Below the pieces are notes generated by a model. The model saw only the letters and a list, made by a program, of their open reading frames with translations, made no database searches and was not told the DNA's origin. Positions 1 to 6,006 of a stretch of DNA of 13,303 bases are shown here, piece by piece. This stretch comes from Gammaproteobacteria bacterium. Lineage in GTDB: Bacteria > Pseudomonadota > Gammaproteobacteria > Ga0077536. The position numbers were made by a program, and so were the translations under genes. Position 1 is the first letter of the stretch. Every line of letters begins with the position of its first letter. The stretch lies in the NCBI GenBank assembly GCA_024234975.1, contig JACKNH010000045.1, positions 1-13,303 of the forward strand. The letters run 5' to 3'.

Positions 1-36
1 CCGGCTCACCGCGTCGCGGCTCCCGGAATGACGGGG
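1..36. repeat. Right end of a dispersed GTCATTCCCG-type repeat, cut by the window edge
   Basis: The bases CCCGGAATGACGGGG at 23-37, preceded by CCGGCTCACCGCG, match the usual right-hand end of the intergenic palindromic repeats common in Xanthomonadales-like genomes. In these the left end reads CGTCATTCCCGCG and the right end is its near complement. The left half lies outside the window. A second copy begins about 50 bases downstream. Family membership is inferred from the motif only. Confidence 0.5.
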
Positions 37-84
37 ACGATGGGTGAGTGCTGGTGAATGATGCCAACGAGAGCTTTCACCGAC

Positions 85-158
85 CGTCATTCCCGCGTAC
101 GCGGGAATCCATAGGGCTTCAACCAAGACCCTACGGATCCCGGCTCGCGGAGCGGTGG
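85..158. repeat. Dispersed palindromic repeat (REP-like element)
   Basis: The left end reads GTCATTCCCGCGTACGCGGGAATCC (a short dyad, CCCGCGTACGCGGG). The element then folds on itself: GAATCCATAGGG near 105-116 pairs with CCCTACGGATCC near 130-141 across a 12-base loop. The right end (CGGCTCGCGGAGCGG) is degraded and lacks the closing GGAATGACG seen in the copy at 1-36. Such elements lie between genes and often sit 3' of convergent or terminal genes, as here beside the end of the minus-strand gene that stops at 197. Confidence 0.6.
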
Positions 159-196
159 GTTACGGATTGACCATTCGGTTGGCTATTGAACCGAGG

Positions 197-610
197 CTAC
201 TTTTTACCGAGTTCGTTCGCGGTCGCTTCGTCTATCGGATAAAACAGGCCAAGTCCGCACGAGGCGCCGCGGTTGAAACCGAAGCCCAGGCGTTCGAGCA
301 CGGTGATGATGTCGACATTGCACAGTTCGTTGAGCGAGGTCGATGTCATGAAGACATCATTCATCTTCAACGTCGGGCAACTGTATTGCAGGTGATTCAG
401 GTAGACCTTGTCACCATGCATATAAAACAGAATGTTCTGGTCATCGACGATTTTTGTCCGGTCGATGCGCATCATGCTGACGCAGCGTTCCGCATTTTCT
501 CCATCCGCAAACAGGTTGGGTGGGACGCTGGATTCCGTGGCAATGGCATTGATGCTCACGGCCAGTAGCAATCCGGTGAAGTGAAGTTTGTTGCAGATGC
601 TGGAGTTCAT
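197..610 (-). CDS. Small secreted four-cysteine protein, DUF6491-like
   Basis: This encodes a 137-residue protein of unknown function. Residues 1-24 look like a Sec signal peptide: a charged start, the hydrophobic core FTGLLLAVSI and an A-I-A cleavage site. The mature part has exactly four cysteines (43, 78, 97, 118), which suggests two disulfides in the periplasm. The pattern RC-x-R-x-DRTKIVDDQNILFYM, then YLNHL-x-C-P, then LC-x-VDIITVLERLGFGF-x-RGASCGLG, resembles the DUF6491 type of small exported protein as I remember it; no function is known to me. The start at 610 is preferred over the upstream ATG at 646 because AAGGTGG lies 7 bases before it and the signal peptide then begins correctly. 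The gene stands alone, and a perfect dyad lies 24-47 bases upstream of the start. Confidence 0.8.
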   Translation of the reverse strand: MNSSICNKLHFTGLLLAVSINAIATESSVPPNLFADGENAERCVSMMRIDRTKIVDDQNILFYMHGDKVYLNHLQYSCPTLKMNDVFMTSTSLNELCNVDIITVLERLGFGFNRGASCGLGLFYPIDEATANELGKK

Positions 611-633
611 GGCGGGACCACCTTTCTGACTTC

Positions 634-657
634 CGTATTCGGGCAAGTGCGAATACG
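634..657. promoter_or_regulatory. Perfect 8-bp inverted repeat upstream of the secreted-protein gene
   Basis: CGTATTCG (634-641) and CGAATACG (650-657) are exact reverse complements separated by 8 bases. The dyad lies 24-47 bases upstream of the start codon at 610 on the minus strand, where an operator or a 5'-leader hairpin would be expected. No convincing -35/-10 pair was found nearby, so its exact role is open. Confidence 0.4.
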
Positions 658-747
658 CCTATTGAAAGCCAACGCGAAGCGGGCGGCCTTGCCTGGCATC
701 AGTTCCGCGCCAGCGGCAATCGTGGCGGCATCGCACTGCGAAACCAC

Positions 748-935
748 TTAACTGACCCAGGTCAGTTGCTTGCCGGTGGTGATGCAGTTGAATGCCGCCA
801 CTTTGCCATTCAACGTATCAGGCAGATCGCCGTTGACGTTCACATCGCTACTGCGGCATGCACTGCGCCAGTGGCAGACATCGCGGCAAGGAGGGTAAGG
901 TCACGGCGGCTGCAGGTACCGCCGGGCCGAAGTAT
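748..935 (-). pseudogene. Probable decayed gene for a small exported protein
   Basis: Two fragments on the minus strand read like protein but are in different frames. From about 935 to 850 one frame gives a signal-peptide-like stretch (SRRDLTLLAAMSATGAVHAA) and then hits a stop at 840. From 852 to 748 the next frame gives SDVNVNGDLPDTLNGKVAAF followed by NCITTGKQLTWVS and TAA, with mostly G or C at third codon positions. Joining them needs one frame change near 850. There is no good start codon: an in-frame TAA lies at 948-950 and the only ATG at 881 falls inside the hydrophobic segment. I cannot name the family. A chance open stretch remains possible. Confidence 0.3.
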
Positions 936-980
936 CGGGCCGGGTGATTACACGGCCCGGATATTTTCCACACGCCATTT

Positions 981-1053
981 GGTCAATCACCGCACGCATG
1001 CGGGAATCCATACAGCCTGCAGCCCCCCGGGCTTTGCGTGAATCCGGGTCTGA
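981..1053. repeat. Degraded copy of the dispersed palindromic repeat
   Basis: GGTCAATCACCGCACGCATG followed by CGGGAATCCATA aligns with the left end of the copy at 85-115 with a few substitutions and one extra base. The following CCCCGGG...GTGAATCCGGGTCTGAC looks like a degenerate right half. Because the repeat lies directly upstream of the pentapeptide-repeat gene, the open frame extending to 944 there is unlikely to be coding, which supports the start at 1163. The rest of 658-1162 holds only the decayed gene and a GC-rich dyad (936-942 with 953-959). Confidence 0.45.
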
Positions 1054-1162
1054 CGTTCGAATGCCACGGCATCGAATCTACGGGCGAATTGCCACGCATT
1101 TCCGCAAGCATCGCCGGTGCAAGCGCTTATACTGGCCGCCACTTCGAGCGACGGACCATGCG

Positions 1163-2359
1163 ATGGCGATAGAGGCACATCTGGCGGAATTCAAAAAGGG
1201 CGCTGAAAGCTGGAACCAATGGCGGGAGCAGAATCCGCAACTGGCGCCGGATTTGCAGCAGGCCGAGCTCAACGGCGCGACGCTGGGTCTCAATGGTAAA
1301 CAGCCATTCGATCTTTCAGGCTGTGATCTGACTGACGCGAAGCTGAGCAATTTCGAGTTCACCGCCGCACTCAGCGATCTGAAATTTTTCAAGGCACGAT
1401 TGACGAAGGTGATCTTCCACGGCAGCTTGCAGCGCGTGGACTTCCGGCGCAGCAGGCTGGATAAGGTCTCGTTTGAGGATGTGGCGTTTGCGCAATCGCC
1501 GCTGGCCGGCTGCAAAGCCAAGGCATGCCACTTTCAACGTGCACGGTTCGAAGTCACGGAGCAGGATAAAAAACGTCCCGACCAGGAATTGATCACCACA
1601 CTGGAATCAGCGGTATTCGAACACTGCGATTTCCGTGATGCGAAGTTCGACGGCGTGACATTGCGATCCGCCCGCTTCGAGCACTGTGACCTGCGCGGGG
1701 TGGAAGGGCTTGTGGTCGACGACAACGTCTTGCGCGGCACGCTGATGTCGCCCAAGGCCACAGACGCCTGGTCACAGATGCGGCGGACGTACACCGGCGC
1801 CAATATGGTGTTCATCCTGCTGGCGTCGGTCATCTTTTTTCTGCCCTGGCTCGCGCAAAGCGGTTTCTGGGTTGGCGTCAATCGCGTGGAGGCGCGTGTC
1901 GCGCTGCTGGTGGACGTGATGCCGCTGGCGCCGGAAGTCAGGGCGGTATTCGATCAGCTTCCCGAAGGGCGCAGCGCACGAGGCGTGGTCCAGTGTCTGG
2001 CGGGCGAACCGGTGAAGTATGGGCACTGCATCCCTACCTGGCAGTTGGTACTGGGTTGGCACGAGGGCTGGCCGGCGGCCATCGTGAGCACGCTGCTGCT
2101 CTTGTATAACGTGTTGCGGCTGGGCCTGACCTTCCTGATTGCACCGCTGCGTGACGTCGAGCGGCAGTCGTTTCATACGCCTACGTTCAAACCAGTGGCC
2201 GGTGGGCCGGCGGGAGGCCTCGGTGGCTGGAAAGGCAGCTATGGCTGGCTGGTGCCTCTGCACAAAGTTGCCAAGTGGCTGATGTTATTGGCAGTTTCAG
2301 CGGGCGTGCTGAACCTTGTCGTGCGTTTGAGCGCTCCGGTATGGTTGCCAGGAATGTAA
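1163..2359 (+). CDS. Pentapeptide-repeat protein with C-terminal membrane segments
   Basis: This 398-residue protein has two parts. Residues about 31-180 carry degenerate pentapeptide repeats of the A(D/N)LXX kind, for example AELNGATL, FDLSGCDLTDAKL, VDFRRSRLDKVSF and, after a short insert at 131-145, AVFEHCDFRDAKF and ARFEHCDLRGV. These should form a right-handed square beta-helix. The C-terminal part has three likely membrane helices, about 215-236, 303-328 and 368-388, separated by a roughly 65-residue loop with two cysteines (278, 289). The helix would therefore sit on the membrane. The start at 1163 gives a protein beginning just before the repeats; the open frame runs on upstream to 944 but crosses a degraded dispersed repeat. 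The ribosome binding site is weak. The function is unknown: pentapeptide-repeat proteins range from gyrase protectors to transport and signalling proteins. The gene lies 39 bases before higB on the same strand. Confidence 0.8.
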   Translation: MAIEAHLAEFKKGAESWNQWREQNPQLAPDLQQAELNGATLGLNGKQPFDLSGCDLTDAKLSNFEFTAALSDLKFFKARLTKVIFHGSLQRVDFRRSRLDKVSFEDVAFAQSPLAGCKAKACHFQRARFEVTEQDKKRPDQELITTLESAVFEHCDFRDAKFDGVTLRSARFEHCDLRGVEGLVVDDNVLRGTLMSPKATDAWSQMRRTYTGANMVFILLASVIFFLPWLAQSGFWVGVNRVEARVALLVDVMPLAPEVRAVFDQLPEGRSARGVVQCLAGEPVKYGHCIPTWQLVLGWHEGWPAAIVSTLLLLYNVLRLGLTFLIAPLRDVERQSFHTPTFKPVAGGPAGGLGGWKGSYGWLVPLHKVAKWLMLLAVSAGVLNLVVRLSAPVWLPGM

Positions 2360-2367
2360 AGCCCTGC

Positions 2368-2397
2368 TTGACAATGTGTAAACTGTGATGCTACATA
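2368..2397 (+). promoter_or_regulatory. Candidate higBA promoter and operator
   Basis: A perfect -35 hexamer TTGACA (2368-2373) is followed after 18 bases by an extended -10-like TGCTACATA (2389-2397). Within it TGTA (2377-2380) and TACA (2392-2395) form a small dyad centred at 2386, a plausible HigA operator. The -10 abuts the higB ATG at 2399, so transcription from it would begin at or inside the start codon. Either the message is leaderless or the true promoter lies slightly upstream (TTGCCA at 2345-2350). Confidence 0.4.
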
Positions 2398-2398
2398 G

Positions 2399-2674
2399 AT
2401 GGCGCTGATCAAAGACCAGTTCGCGCACCCCGGACTGTACAAACTGTATATGCAGGGCGCGGTGGTGGCGGGCATTGCGATACCCGCGAGCGAGCAGGCG
2501 CGATGTCAGCGGCTGCTGGACATGTTGGAGGCAATGACCCATCCGGACGATCTGGATCTGCCGGGCAACAACTTCAGCAGCAGCCGTAATCACTACCAGG
2601 TGACAGTGACAGGCGATAGCGTCATCACTTTCAGTTGGCGTGGCGGCAAGGCGATGGACATCAACTATGGTTGA
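2399..2674 (+). CDS. higB: HigB-type (RelE superfamily) toxin homologue, divergent
   Basis: This 91-residue protein is homologous to HigB, the ribosome-dependent mRNA endonuclease of type II toxin-antitoxin pairs. Family features are the opening IKDQFAHPGLYKLYMQG, the helix ARCQRLLDMLEAM, the DLDLPG turn (51-56) and the strand pair YQVTVTGDSVITFSWRGG (66-83). Two catalytic regions are unusual. The segment normally reading HPLKG after the LPG turn is replaced by NNFSSSRN, and the protein ends in NYG where the family normally ends in DYH. The toxin may therefore be weak, inactive or different in specificity. An in-frame TAG directly precedes the ATG and there is no ribosome binding site, so no longer start exists. 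The toxin-first order with the HigA homologue 13 bases downstream is typical of higBA. Confidence 0.75.
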   Translation: MALIKDQFAHPGLYKLYMQGAVVAGIAIPASEQARCQRLLDMLEAMTHPDDLDLPGNNFSSSRNHYQVTVTGDSVITFSWRGGKAMDINYG

Positions 2675-2687
2675 AGGTGACAACACC

Positions 2688-3032
2688 ATGCGCAAACCGA
2701 CGCATCCCGGCGAAATACTCCGGCTCGATATCCTGCCCAATACACGCATCCCAATCACGATGATTGCCCGGCTGCTGCGTATCAGCCGTCAGCAGCTACA
2801 TCGCATCCTGATGGGCGAGAGTCCGGTCACACCGATGACGGCGGTACGTCTGGGCGCGCTGTTCAAGAACGACGCGCAGTTCTGGCTCAACCTGCAGGCA
2901 AAGTACGACATCTGGCAGGCGCGCCAGAAGCTTGGTCACGATTTGGAAGTGCTGGAATCCTTGAGCCCCGCCAATGGCCGCGCTGCCGCGGTTGCGGCGT
3001 TGGAACAGATGGTGGAAGTGGAAGCGAAATAG
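2688..3032 (+). CDS. higA: HigA-type antitoxin, HTH_XRE family
   Basis: This 114-residue DNA-binding antitoxin should neutralise the HigB homologue and repress its own operon. It opens with the family signature KPTHPGEILR (3-12), followed by a helix-turn-helix around 22-43 (PITMIARLLRISRQQLHRIL). Next come the conserved GESPVTPMTAVRLGALFKND segment (43-62) and FWLNLQAKYDIWQAR (65-79). The C-terminus is some ten residues longer than many HigA proteins. The start at 2688 is chosen because GAAGGTGA (2673-2680) lies 7 bases upstream and the signature follows directly; the ATG at 2667 lacks such a site. The binding site overlaps the higB stop codon (2672-2674), suggesting coupled translation. Confidence 0.9.
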   Translation: MRKPTHPGEILRLDILPNTRIPITMIARLLRISRQQLHRILMGESPVTPMTAVRLGALFKNDAQFWLNLQAKYDIWQARQKLGHDLEVLESLSPANGRAAAVAALEQMVEVEAK

Positions 3033-3182
3033 TCTTTCGCGTACTTCGTGTTCAGACAGTCGTAGCGGATTTCCGCGGTTCCACGCCGGCGCGGCGCGGA
3101 ATTCAAAACACTTCAAACAATCAGAAATCGATTCCGGCCCGCCGGGGTGTAGCCGGTTGTTCGCGAAAATTCAGCGTGACGC

Positions 3183-3767
3183 CTAGGTCATCCCCTCGTG
3201 CTGCGAGAACAACGCATCGAAGATCGTTTCCATCGATGCATTGGTGCCACGCATACCTTCCACCACCCGCGCGGCCCAGTGGAAATAGGCAACGCGCCGT
3301 TCGATTTTCCAATTGGCGGGTGGGCAGGCGAGCATGTCGCGCAGGTTGCAGATCTTGTCTGCCAGTTTCACCAGCTTGGCTTCGCGCGAGATGTGCGGCG
3401 CATGGTTGACCTGCGCTTCCTTTCGCTCGGTCCAGTGCAGGGATTTATCGTCGGTCACTTCCATCACGATGTCAGCGATCTTCAAGCCGAAGGTCGCCAC
3501 CAGTTCATCGTAGGATGTTTCGGTATCTTCAACGGTGTCGTGCAGGATCGCGGCGCACAATACATCGGTATCATTGACGCCCGCTTCGTTGGCAAGCACA
3601 TTCGCCAGCGCAATCGGGTGATTGATATACGGTGAGGCATCCGCATCCTTGCGCCGCTGGTTGCGGTGCTTCTCCGAGGCGAAGGCCAGCGCTTTGAACA
3701 GCAGGCCCGCGGCATCTGAGTTGGTAACGGATCGGGTGGCAAGTACAGATTCAGCAGGTTCGGGCAT
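3183..3767 (-). CDS. Stand-alone HD-domain hydrolase, MESH1/RelA-SpoT type
   Basis: This 194-residue protein matches the hydrolase half of RelA/SpoT enzymes, which in SpoT removes pyrophosphate from (p)ppGpp. Visible metal- and substrate-site motifs are H34 in the first helix, YINHP (47-51), the HD pair in LHDTVEDT (75-82, H76/D77 with E80/D81) and KLADKICNLRDM (134-145, D137 and N141). No synthetase or TGS domain is present, and the length is close to animal MESH1, about 180 residues. The substrate could be (p)ppGpp, or NADPH as reported for MESH1; the sequence does not decide. The start at 3767 is preferred because CGGAG lies upstream (spacing 11) and family homology begins soon after. ATGs at 3797 and 3911 would add an atypical leader. 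Confidence 0.8.
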   Translation of the reverse strand: MPEPAESVLATRSVTNSDAAGLLFKALAFASEKHRNQRRKDADASPYINHPIALANVLANEAGVNDTDVLCAAILHDTVEDTETSYDELVATFGLKIADIVMEVTDDKSLHWTERKEAQVNHAPHISREAKLVKLADKICNLRDMLACPPANWKIERRVAYFHWAARVVEGMRGTNASMETIFDALFSQHEGMT

Positions 3768-3804
3768 CGGGTAACAGGCTCCGGAAGTTCGATGCATACG
3801 GGCT

Positions 3805-3810
3805 ATTTTA
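3805..3810 (-). promoter_or_regulatory. Candidate -10 box upstream of the HD hydrolase gene
   Basis: On the minus strand TAAAAT (3810-3805) lies about 38 bases upstream of the chosen start at 3767. ATGACA (3830-3825), one mismatch from a -35 box, lies only 14 bases further up, too close for an ideal sigma-70 promoter. The remaining bases of 3768-4007 show no gene I can support. Confidence 0.25.
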
Positions 3811-4007
3811 ACGCAGGTTTGGTATGTCATCCCTAGCGGCTGCAGGCCGGCGGTGCTGAAGGCAGCTGCGGCCAGACCTGTCGGCCGTGGACGCATTTTC
3901 ACATTGGCCACACCGGTGAAACAGTCGGAATTCCTCGTGACCGGAACGATCGCCTCCGCTGAGCGGTTGCGGTGGATGTCGACTTCAACTGCAGCGGGTG
4001 TCGCCCG

Positions 4008-4676
4008 TCATTCCGCCAGTCGCAGCAGCAGATCACGGACCTGCGCGTATTGATCCAGATGGATAAAATGCCCGCCCTCAAGTTCCACCAGTTTCCAGCC
4101 TGGTTCGCACGCTGCGCGGTCGCGGAATTTGCCGAAGGTCTGTGGCGCGCCACGGGTGGCATACACATAACAACGAAGTGGGATCTTTGCTTCTTCGCCC
4201 GTCATTCTCACCGGTTCGGTCAAGGTCAGCAGCGGGTGGCGTTGACGCTCCGGGTCTTGAATGAACGGCAGGGGCGCGACCAATCCTGGTGCGTCACGCT
4301 GGGCGTCGATGTAGTGCTTGCGCTCGAAGTCGCTGGCGAGATCCCACAGCGCCTCGCCATTTTCCGGCACGAAGGCATCCAGGTAGACGAGTGCATCGAT
4401 CCGTGCGCCGAGGTTGGTGGCGACGCCGGTGATGACCATGCCGCCGTAGGAGTGGCCGACGAGAACGAAGCGGTCGATGCCTGCCTGCTCAACCTGTGCC
4501 ATCACATCGCTGACATGGTCGCTGAGCGTGATTGCAGGTGACAGCTCCGCCCGGCGTGTCGCCATGCCGCGCAGCTGCGCAATCAGCACGCGATGGCCAG
4601 CCGCTTGCAGGTCGTCGCGCAACTGCTCGTAGTGTCCGCTGCCCCAGGCGCCGTGAACCAGCACATAGTTCGCCAT
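4008..4676 (-). CDS. Alpha/beta hydrolase, small esterase-like
   Basis: This 222-residue cytoplasmic alpha/beta hydrolase has no signal peptide. The first strand leads into the oxyanion motif VLVHGAWGSG (5-14), the nucleophile elbow is GHSYGG (74-79, Ser76), and the catalytic histidine is probably His203 in LEGGHFIHLDQ. The layout and the short cap (about 105-165) resemble the group that includes plant methyl-salicylate esterases and hydroxynitrile lyases and many bacterial carboxylesterases. The acidic triad residue expected after strand six is not obvious: that segment reads CYVYATRGAPQTF. The substrate cannot be told. The start is supported by GGAAGGAA 4 bases upstream and a TATAAT box further up. 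It lies downstream of rtcA on the same strand but has its own promoter and a 178-base gap, so it is probably not part of the rtc operon. Confidence 0.85.
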   Translation of the reverse strand: MANYVLVHGAWGSGHYEQLRDDLQAAGHRVLIAQLRGMATRRAELSPAITLSDHVSDVMAQVEQAGIDRFVLVGHSYGGMVITGVATNLGARIDALVYLDAFVPENGEALWDLASDFERKHYIDAQRDAPGLVAPLPFIQDPERQRHPLLTLTEPVRMTGEEAKIPLRCYVYATRGAPQTFGKFRDRAACEPGWKLVELEGGHFIHLDQYAQVRDLLLRLAE

Positions 4677-4713
4677 GTCGTTCCTTCCAGTCGGTTTACT
4701 GATATCGATGCCG

Positions 4714-4719
4714 ATTATA
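4714..4719 (-). promoter_or_regulatory. -10 box (TATAAT) for the alpha/beta hydrolase gene
   Basis: On the minus strand a perfect TATAAT (4719-4714) lies 37 bases upstream of the start at 4676, giving an expected leader of about 30 bases. No good -35 hexamer is found 16-18 bases further upstream, so the promoter may be weak or activator-dependent. Confidence 0.4.
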
Positions 4720-4854
4720 GGAGATACATTCTCATGCGACCGGTGACCGCTGTGCCGTTCTCATCAGCGTACCGCGGCCGATGCAGTTGCGACCAGCGTG
4801 CGGAAATCCAGCGCGCAACACTTCAGGCGATCGCGCGGCCATGGTCTGCCGCAT

Positions 4855-5901
4855 TCACGAATGATTCATTCCGCAACTGCGTGACTGGCCTATCGAAACC
4901 AGATGCACCCCAGTCGGCAACTGTTCGACGATCACCGGTCTCCCGGTAAAACGTGCGGTGATGTCCGCTGCGGTCAACGTGTGTTGACTCGGTTTCACCG
5001 TGGTAAATGAACCACCGCCGGCGAGCGACAACGGCAGTATCAGCTGATCGGCCAGATAGGGGCCGGCGAAGGCGTCGCTTGCAAGATAGCCGGTCATTCG
5101 TGCGGCGCTCTTCGCCGCCAGTTGCTCACTGCGTGCGCCACGCTGACCGAAACCGCTGACGACCTCGGTGACGTTTTCGAACGCCGCCTCCAGCAGCAGG
5201 ATGACGCCGGGACCGCGGTCGCCTGGCAGTTGCTCAACCGTCGTCGAATCTTCCGGCCACTGCGCGAGTGACTCACGCGTGGCCATCAAAAGACGTTTCG
5301 CCACGTTGGCTGGCAACCCGGCGTAGATGACCCGGGCCGAGCGTGCAAGCAGCTGTCCGCGCTGGATGCAGTCGATCGGTGTCAGCGCAGCAGGCTGGAT
5401 GTCGACTTCAATCCTGCCACCACCACGCGGGTAGAACCCATGGCGTAGCAATCGCGCTTCGATTCGCGGACCCATGCGGTTGATCTGCGGCAGGAATGTG
5501 CGGCTGATGAAGTCGAACGGCGGCGCCATCATGTTATGCGTACCGCCGTCCAGTATCAGCCGCGAAGGACCGCTTGCCATGGCGAGCGGCAACAGCACCG
5601 TCTGCAGCACCAGCGCGGTACTGCCGGCGGTGCCCACGGCGAAATGGTATTCCCCCGGCGTAATCATGCCCGGCTCAAAAGCCAGTTCGGTTGACCCCAC
5701 TGCCAACCCTTCGCAATGACCACCGCAGATCGTCTGTGCAGCGGTAACGGCCGTGACATGCTGGCGCATCAGTCCTGGCTTGTCGCGTCTGCCTCGTATC
5801 TGGAAAACCTTGAATGGCTTGCCGGTGACAAGTGAAAGCGCGCAGGCATTACGAACAATCTGTCCACCGCCTTCACCTTCGGCACCGTTGATGGTAATCA
5901 T
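4855..5901 (-). CDS. rtcA: RNA 3'-terminal phosphate cyclase RtcA
   Basis: RtcA uses ATP to convert an RNA 3'-phosphate to a 2',3'-cyclic phosphate through a histidine-AMP intermediate, producing ends that RtcB can join. The 348-residue length is close to the family's roughly 340. Signatures seen are the N-terminal GAEGEGGGQIVRNA (6-19), RGRRDKPGL-x-RQH (36-48), FAVGTAGSTALVLQT (87-101), a GFYPRGGGRIEV segment (155-166) and the C-terminal active site PSQHTLTAADI, with His307 the likely adenylated residue. The start at 5901 has GGAAAGTGAG directly upstream and places ITINGAEGEGGG at the N-terminus as in the family; the longer frame to 5961 has no such site. It lies 105 bases downstream of rtcB with no evident separate promoter, so the two are probably co-transcribed from the sigma-54 promoter at 7376-7391. 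Confidence 0.95.
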   Translation of the reverse strand: MITINGAEGEGGGQIVRNACALSLVTGKPFKVFQIRGRRDKPGLMRQHVTAVTAAQTICGGHCEGLAVGSTELAFEPGMITPGEYHFAVGTAGSTALVLQTVLLPLAMASGPSRLILDGGTHNMMAPPFDFISRTFLPQINRMGPRIEARLLRHGFYPRGGGRIEVDIQPAALTPIDCIQRGQLLARSARVIYAGLPANVAKRLLMATRESLAQWPEDSTTVEQLPGDRGPGVILLLEAAFENVTEVVSGFGQRGARSEQLAAKSAARMTGYLASDAFAGPYLADQLILPLSLAGGGSFTTVKPSQHTLTAADITARFTGRPVIVEQLPTGVHLVSIGQSRSCGMNHS

Positions 5902-6006
5902 CTCACTTTCCGATTTGTTCAGGTTGCAGCCCTCGCTCAGGCGATGCATTTTCAATGTCATCGCGGGACGAGTCGCTGTTATTCCTTAAAGAGTGGCCTG
6001 CGCGAA

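Noticed and set aside
155..568. Open frame of 137 codons on the plus strand
   Set aside because: It is antisense to the secreted four-cysteine protein gene, which has a ribosome binding site, signal peptide and recognisable family pattern.
936..966. GC-rich hairpin (CGGGCCG/CGGCCCG) followed by ATATTTT, like a plus-strand terminator
   Set aside because: No plus-strand gene lies upstream of it to terminate, and the T-run is short.
766..1041. Open frame of 91 codons on the plus strand
   Set aside because: Its composition is low in protein-like features, it overlaps the decayed minus-strand gene and runs into a degraded repeat. There is no ribosome binding site.
3972..3988. Short identity with a stretch of rtcA near 5396 (TGGATGTCGACTTCAA)
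   Set aside because: The match is about 16 bases with no similarity on either side, so a chance match is likelier than a duplication.
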